This document shows positions 59,501 through 64,000 of a DNA stretch of 64,000 bases, piece by piece. The first letter of the stretch is position 1. Each line of letters begins with the position of its first letter. The position numbers and the translations under genes are program-made. The DNA comes from Thunnus maccoyii (lineage: Eukaryota; Chordata; Actinopteri; Scombriformes; Scombridae): NCBI RefSeq assembly GCF_910596095.1, contig NC_056555.1:12702001-12766000 (forward strand). Reading direction: 5' to 3'. The notes beneath the pieces were generated by a model. The model ran no database searches, was not told the DNA's origin, and saw only the letters and a program-made list of their open reading frames with translations.

Positions 59501-62400
59501 TCACGGCCTCCCTCATCAGCTTTGTTGTCATCATGACCCTCAATATTCTCTATGAGCGGGTTGCCATCTGGATCACTGACTTTGGTGAGTTGTTGTATCC
59601 AATTTTCTATCTGAAGATTTATAGTCATAAAGAGATTCAGGTCAATTTAGAAAATGAATGACAGTGATTTACAGTAAATAAAGTATTGGAGACGTTATGC
59701 ATTGAAAACCTAATTTTAATCATAAATTCCACCTTTTCCTGACTTGATCATGGTATAATCCCAAATCTTTTCATATCTGACTCACAACAACAGAGCTTCC
59801 AAGGACCAAGACAGACTATGAGAACAGCTTGACCCTGAAGATGTTCCTTTTTCAGTTTGTCAACTATTACTCCTCTTGTTTCTACATCGCCTTTGCCAAA
59901 GGGAAAGCAGTTGGCTATCCTGGAGATCCTGTTTATCTCTTGGGAAAATACCGGAACGAGGAGGTACAGTGTGGGTTCATCCAGCGTCTATTGCATGTCT
60001 AATTACTTAACTTACCTTTTTGTCATTCTTGACTCTTGCTGTGTGTCTTGTTTCTGTAGTGTGATCCTGGTGGTTGTCTGATTGAGTTGACAACTCAGCT
60101 CGCTATCATCATGGGTGGAAAAGCCATCTGGAATAACATCCAAGAGGTCTTGCTACCGTAAGGAATCAGAATCTGAAAAGACATACTGTATATCAACTCT
60201 GCATTTTCATACAGATTCACTGTTATATGATGTTGTCCGTCCCTCTATAGGTGGGTGAAGAATTTGATTTTCCGCTATTGCACCCGTGTGGCCTCACAGG
60301 ACATGATTCCTCGTTGGGAGCAGGACTACCAGCTCCAGCCCGTTTCAAAACTAGGACTGTTCTATGAATATCTTGAGATGGGTAAGAAGAAAACGTCTCC
60401 TTCAGTCCCTCCCTCTGTCCTATTTATAGCAGCATAAATTGAGCCGGCTGCACCAGCTATTCGTATTTTCAAATCTAGTGTAATTACACGAAAGTGTTTA
60501 CTAAGTAGAGAATTATGTAGCACTAAATTGCAAAACAGGTTTTACCACACTCTTCCATTGAGGTTGGTTGTTAGCTAGCTAGCTAGCCAAGACATTCTTT
60601 TAAGTAATAAGTTACTAAGAATTTATGATGAAATGTACACACAAACTCAGAAATGGATTTACAAATAGCTTGTTGCAACCTGATCCTGGGCCGTCTTAAC
60701 TGTGCTTGTGGGGTTTTTTTAATACATGTATCTTGTCTCTCGCAGTCATCCAGTTTGGCTTTGTGACCCTGTTTGTGGCCTCCTTCCCTCTGGCTCCGGT
60801 TCTGGCTCTGGTCAACAACCTGTTTGAGATTCGAGTCGATGCTTGGAAAATCACCACTCAGTTTCGCCGCATGATGCCAGAGAAGGCCCAGGATATAGGG
60901 GCTTGGCAGCCTATTCTTCAAGGAATTGCCATCTTGGCTGTTGCAACAAATGCAAGTTACTTTTTACTCTGAGTTGCCAGATTACTAGCACAAAATCAAA
61001 TGTAATCTAATACAGCAGCCCTGCAGTAAATCCTAATTTTTGCAAAGCTTAAATGATCAGTTTCTGTCGACACTGTCATAGAGGTGTTCTTTTTTTGACA
61101 GATGTTTCTAATATTTTATCCACCCCAGAAGGAAGGATCTATTGCAAGGCTGTATCGAAGTAGACTGTACAAGGATACTTAATAAGCCAGTAGGGCAGTG
61201 TAGGCTCCTGTTTGAAATCATATGATCTCACACTGTTAGAATCTTAATTGCTTGCCAGACAGATTGAGCAAGTATGCTAAATTTGTCCCGACCCAGTTTG
61301 TGCAGAGGCTTATGCCAGAAACTATAAAAATGCTAATAAATAAATAAATAAATAAATAAAATAAATAAATAAAAAGGACAATATAAGATTCATATAGTTT
61401 CATTAGATCATCTGTTTTCTATATATTTAATTTTTGAACACATTGTTGACAGTAGCCATCAGTTTTCTGCCTTTCACACGTTTACTTTGTGTCTTTGTGT
61501 CTCAATAGGCCATGATCATTGCTTTTACATCAGACATGATTCCACGGTTGGTGTACTACTGGTCTTTCTCTGTGTACCCATATGGAGATCATGCTAGTAA
61601 CACCATGGAGGGATACATTAACAGCTCCCTATCTGTATTCAACATCAAAGATTTCTCCAACACTAGCAAACCCTTGAGCACACCTTACGATATCACCACC
61701 TGCAGGTACAAAATTCTGTGTATATTGTATTAAATTTTCTCTTGTTGGATTGTAAAGAAGAGAACACCATGGCCATGTGAATAATGTCTATTTGGGTGGG
61801 GGGTGGGGGTGGGGTATTTTGTATTTGAGTTTATTCATGTAAACTCCAAAAATGACCACAGTTAATGGTATGATGGCAACTTATGGACAAAATTTAACCA
61901 CGTTACTTGCAGATGCTTTCGAAAGAAAACAAAATCAGATGAAAACTTAAAACTTTTCTTTTTTTAGGTATCGAGATTTTCGTTATCCTCCCGGACACCC
62001 CAAGGAGTATGAGTACAATATGTACTACTGGCATGTGATTGCTGCCAAAATGGCTTTTATAATCGTTGTAGAGGTACGTATGAACATAACAGGAAATCAC
62101 ATTGACACTTAGACATTTCTTTTATTAAAACAGAAATTATTAAAACATATTAATGGAGAGGTCTTCTTCTTCTCCTCACAGCACATTGTTTACCTTACCA
62201 AGTTCATCCTGTCCTACGTGATCCCAGACGTCCCGTATGCTGTCAAAGAACAAATGAAACGGGAGAAATACTTGACCCAGGTTATCCTCCATGAAACTAA
62301 CCTCAAGCTGGTGACCAAACGTTTGAAACCAATTGATGACGAGACCTTCAAGCACGTGAAGGAGACAGTGTCAAAGGGAGAGATGGAGCTTGATTTCTAA
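45473..62400 (+). CDS. ano6: anoctamin-6 (TMEM16F) calcium-activated phospholipid scramblase
   Basis: Twenty exons: 45473-45566, 50132-50202, 50788-50916, 53542-53607, 55725-56012, 56231-56344, 56556-56671, 56825-56959, 57573-57678, 58225-58285, 58521-58666, 58817-58894, 59356-59584, 59794-59963, 60060-60157, 60251-60381, 60746-60951, 61509-61705, 61968-62073, 62182-62400; 919 residues against 910 in human ANO6. Long shared blocks ([55 protein letters not shown]) point to ANO6 rather than ANO5. The protein is a homodimeric plasma-membrane protein with about ten helices that exposes phosphatidylserine when calcium rises. The expected calcium ligands are present: N626 and E630 (NNIQE), E673 and E676 (EYLEM), E705 and D709 (EIRVD). 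The N-terminal 98 residues are acidic and least conserved. Introns 5 and 17 need GC donors (gcaagt at 56013 and 60952). A second start may exist at 50710. Confidence 0.95.
45795..46335. mobile_element. TIR element family A, copy 3, with nested Tc1-like MITE
   Basis: The start cagtagtggaccagggacat and the later tacttgtactttacttgagt and ttttacttcagtaaaagatc mark family A. Inside, about 45927-46002 has inverted ends, caatcaaacgtttggacaca and tgtgtccaaacctttgactg, flanked by TA-containing sequence. This is the usual small Tc1/mariner-type MITE of fish. The whole unit lies in intron 1 of ano6. Confidence 0.65.
46340..50130 (+). other. ano6 intron 1 remainder, no supported gene
   Basis: AT-rich intronic sequence with short chance ORFs (for example about 46916-47242 and 47813-48133). 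None has conserved motifs or sits between good splice sites in phase with ano6. A block of near-repeats (aaatggtaaagta/atagtaaatg) lies at 49255-49345. Confidence 0.5.
50526..50560. repeat. (GA)n microsatellite
   Basis: About 16 GA units with one interruption, 150 bp upstream of the possible alternative ano6 start at 50710. GA/CT tracts can act as promoter elements, but nothing here shows that. Confidence 0.8.
50710..50787 (+). CDS. ano6: possible alternative first coding exon of ano6
   Basis: An ATG at 50710 opens 26 codons (starting [13 protein letters not shown]) that run without a stop and in frame into exon 3 at 50788. The sequence before exon 3 (tttttgcccgcag) is also a good splice acceptor. 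So the segment is either an intron tail or, in transcripts started just upstream, the coding start of a shorter 890-residue isoform. Its acidic start resembles the MEEEE stretch in human ANO6 about as well as exons 1-2 do. The frame and motif are seen; the use of this start is inferred. Confidence 0.5.
50920..53535 (+). other. ano6 intron 3, no supported gene
   Basis: AT-rich intron. Two short plus-strand ORFs near 52912-53322 have low-complexity or hydrophobic content and no family resemblance. No repeat with clear ends was recognised. Confidence 0.5.
53665..55715 (-). mobile_element. L2-type LINE, 5'-truncated and inactive
   Basis: Antisense in ano6 intron 4. On the minus strand the order is: a pre-RT segment (55450-55250, DPIPSNLL); RT blocks at 55300-54900 ([29 protein letters not shown]); [12 protein letters not shown] and the catalytic region at 54840-54700; a thumb-like [10 protein letters not shown] segment; then [12 protein letters not shown] and MIQNAA at 54400-54260. 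The 3' tail near 53700 contains tttagcagacgcttttatcc and aaagcaatgtac, common to fish L2/SINE tails. The catalytic YADD reads YADN, and the ORF is split by frameshifts and stops. No endonuclease domain is present, so the copy is truncated and dead. Confidence 0.8.
57145..57375. repeat. foldback (hairpin) repeat in ano6 intron 8
   Basis: The left arm (tccacttactagctttttct, tcgtcagt, cagttgtcgtggagatg) is complementary to the right arm (atcacgacaactga, ctgatgaagacc, gctcaaaaagtgga). The loop region around 57240-57290 holds tcacatgatc-type palindromes. No ORF is seen. A similar single arm occurs at about 63290-63385. Confidence 0.55.
61334..61373. repeat. (AATA)n microsatellite
   Basis: About ten tetranucleotide units with one phase slip, in ano6 intron 17. 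Confidence 0.85.
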
Positions 62401-64000
62401 CATTAGACAAATACAGAAAGGCTCTTGTGAATTTCTGAAAATGTATGGAAGAAGAGATCAGACCTTTATTGGTCTGTTGCAAAACCAATGCTCACTCCTG
62501 ATACTGTATATATATGACTGTCCAGTTTTTTTCAGCATCTACCAACATCTGGTTTAATGTAGCAACCACTAAGAAAGAAGACGTTTCTTAAGGAAAAGAA
62601 GTTTCTTAAGGAGCTGATGGACAAAAAAGGAGAAACCACTGTTTTCTAGTCATCATCCCCATCCTCACACTCTGGACTCCCTCATTATGTTTGGATCTGC
62701 CCAGGCCAAATCATTTAAATGTAACAGGAACAATCCGTCTATTAACTTCAAAGGTGTCTTTTTTTCCAGTGAAACTAGGTGAAACTGATCAAGATGGATG
62801 TTGCATGTTGCAAGATGATGTTTTGAAGCAGACAGTGTAGAAACTAGGGGTGGGACAAACAATCAAAACAAGACTATATCACAATACATTTCCTAGTGAT
62901 ACTTGATCAACACATTGGCAAAAGGTGTACCTGTTTCGGTGTTAGGGTTTGAGTTTATATCATTTTATCAAATCTAAATCCAGTCTTGAATCTTAATCTG
63001 CTTAGATTTAGCTTTTGGCAATTTTATGCAACCAAAGTTGTAACTGTATGAAAATAACTTTAACATTGACATTAAGAAAATGAAACGTTAAGTAGACATG
63101 TTGCATATTTAGTTAAAAGACTAACTGAATGTTGTTGATTGATTTTTGCAACCTGTTGTGCATGTTAGAGATTATAAAAGCAAGGATGTCAACTCAGTGC
63201 CTTCCACCTTAATGCCTCAATGGAAATAACACAAATCATTTGTTGGATTGAGCATGCAATGGATGAAATCCTAACAGCTACTGAGTTTGCGTGTCAACAG
63301 ATCCATCTCCATGACAACTGAACAGACTGCTAAAGGCCGTGTGATGTGGTTGAAAGCTGTGGGAAAAGCTGGTAGACCTTGAATTGATTGTTTATTGAAA
63401 ACTATTAGTTGGATGTGTTCACCCTTACTGCCTTGTTTTACAATTTAGTGTGGCTACATCTGCCTGCAGCACTGGCAGCGTCAGTGTCTCATTCCGTCCA
63501 CTGGGCTTTAAGCTGGGGGCTCAAAGCTTTGACACACAGGTAACCAAGTGCCACTGCTGGGTGATTGTTTTAGTTAAATGCTGTCAAAATTTCAGTATTA
63601 TTAAATGCAAAAAAAATGCAAAACTTCTGAATGCAATGTTAATGATAATTGCATTTCTGTCACTAGAACTAAAGACCTGTACTGATCTGTCAAACAGCTC
63701 ACAATGTTACAAAAGGGAGTTGCATGCAATCAGAATAGACTAACCTTTTAACCACATATACTGACTAAATGTGCCTTAAGATGCTATAGGCTCTGTAAAC
63801 CTTGTGTTCTTCATTGTATTGTTCTGGTTTAGTCAATTCCGGAGGTGAATGTATTTGACAGTTTGAAACTGAAATCTGATACCATGTGAAAGGTTTAAAC
63901 TCCATAAGTTTACAAAATCATTACGCCAAATACAGTTCAGTTTAGCCTATATTTCTAATTAAATGAGTTGATTGCAGTTCTGTAAAGTGGTTTAGTTTAT
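62401..64000 (+). other. ano6 3' UTR and downstream flank
   Basis: The stop codon is at 62398-62400. I did not find an unambiguous AATAAA close behind it, so the 3' end is not placed. The segment 63290-63385 (catctccatgacaactgaac then ggttgaaagctgtgggaaaa) is related to one arm of the foldback repeat at 57145-57375. The ORF at 63450-63743 has no recognisable domain and is probably chance. Confidence 0.45.

Noticed and set aside
45473-62400. Assignment as ano5
   Set aside because: The calcium-site blocks fit both, but long stretches around the SKEVC, CPQCDR and GTLVFAVFM regions and the short C-terminus match ANO6 better.
63450-63743. 97-codon ORF near the window end
   Set aside because: No domain, low complexity toward the end, and it lies in ano6 3' flank with repeat fragments.

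Overview
The window is vertebrate nuclear DNA, almost certainly from a ray-finned (teleost) fish. The evidence is multi-exon genes with GT-AG introns, very clear fish-like orthologues of INTS13 and ANO6, and a repeat content (short TIR elements, L2-type and L1-type LINE pieces, simple repeats) typical of percomorph fish. No prokaryotic, CRISPR or viral gene was seen. All exon models were built by hand from reading frame, splice signals and remembered family sequences; no search was run.

Layout. (1) 1-2390: intergenic, with a degraded L1-type fragment and a TIR element that carries a second TIR element inside it. (2) 2593-8343 (+): a seven-exon gene for a protein with the N-terminal domain of the shelterin subunit TIN2 (TINF2_N family) followed by 11 C2H2 zinc fingers. 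(3) 10396-20549 (+): a tandem paralogue with four Myb/SANT-like domains, each in its own exon, then TINF2_N, an acidic segment and eight to nine C2H2 fingers. (4) 21400-22441 (-): remains of an SLC5A7-like choline transporter gene with an in-frame stop. (5) 25475-35130 (+): a five-exon, about 1561-residue dystroglycan-like membrane protein. (6) 35653-42148 (-), with a 5' UTR exon near 43.7 kb: ints13, convergent with the dystroglycan-like gene. (7) 45473-62400 (+): ano6 (TMEM16F scramblase), 20 coding exons, divergent from ints13, with an L2-type LINE in one intron and a possible second N-terminus. (8) 62401-64000: ano6 3' flank.

The genes do not form an operon-like unit. The exception is the tandem pair at 2.6-20.5 kb, which shares exon lengths and phases and clearly arose by duplication. 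This pair is the best candidate for an undescribed system: a telomere-protein interaction domain joined to arrays of DNA-binding domains. Every added Myb/SANT exon is phase 1-1, so the modules could have been inserted or duplicated without disturbing the frame.

Secondary points of interest are a dystroglycan relative that keeps the furin-like site and first Thr-Pro glycosylation motif of alpha-dystroglycan but seems to have lost the autocleavage serine and the dystrophin-binding tail, three inferred GC-AG introns, and two cases of nested small transposons.
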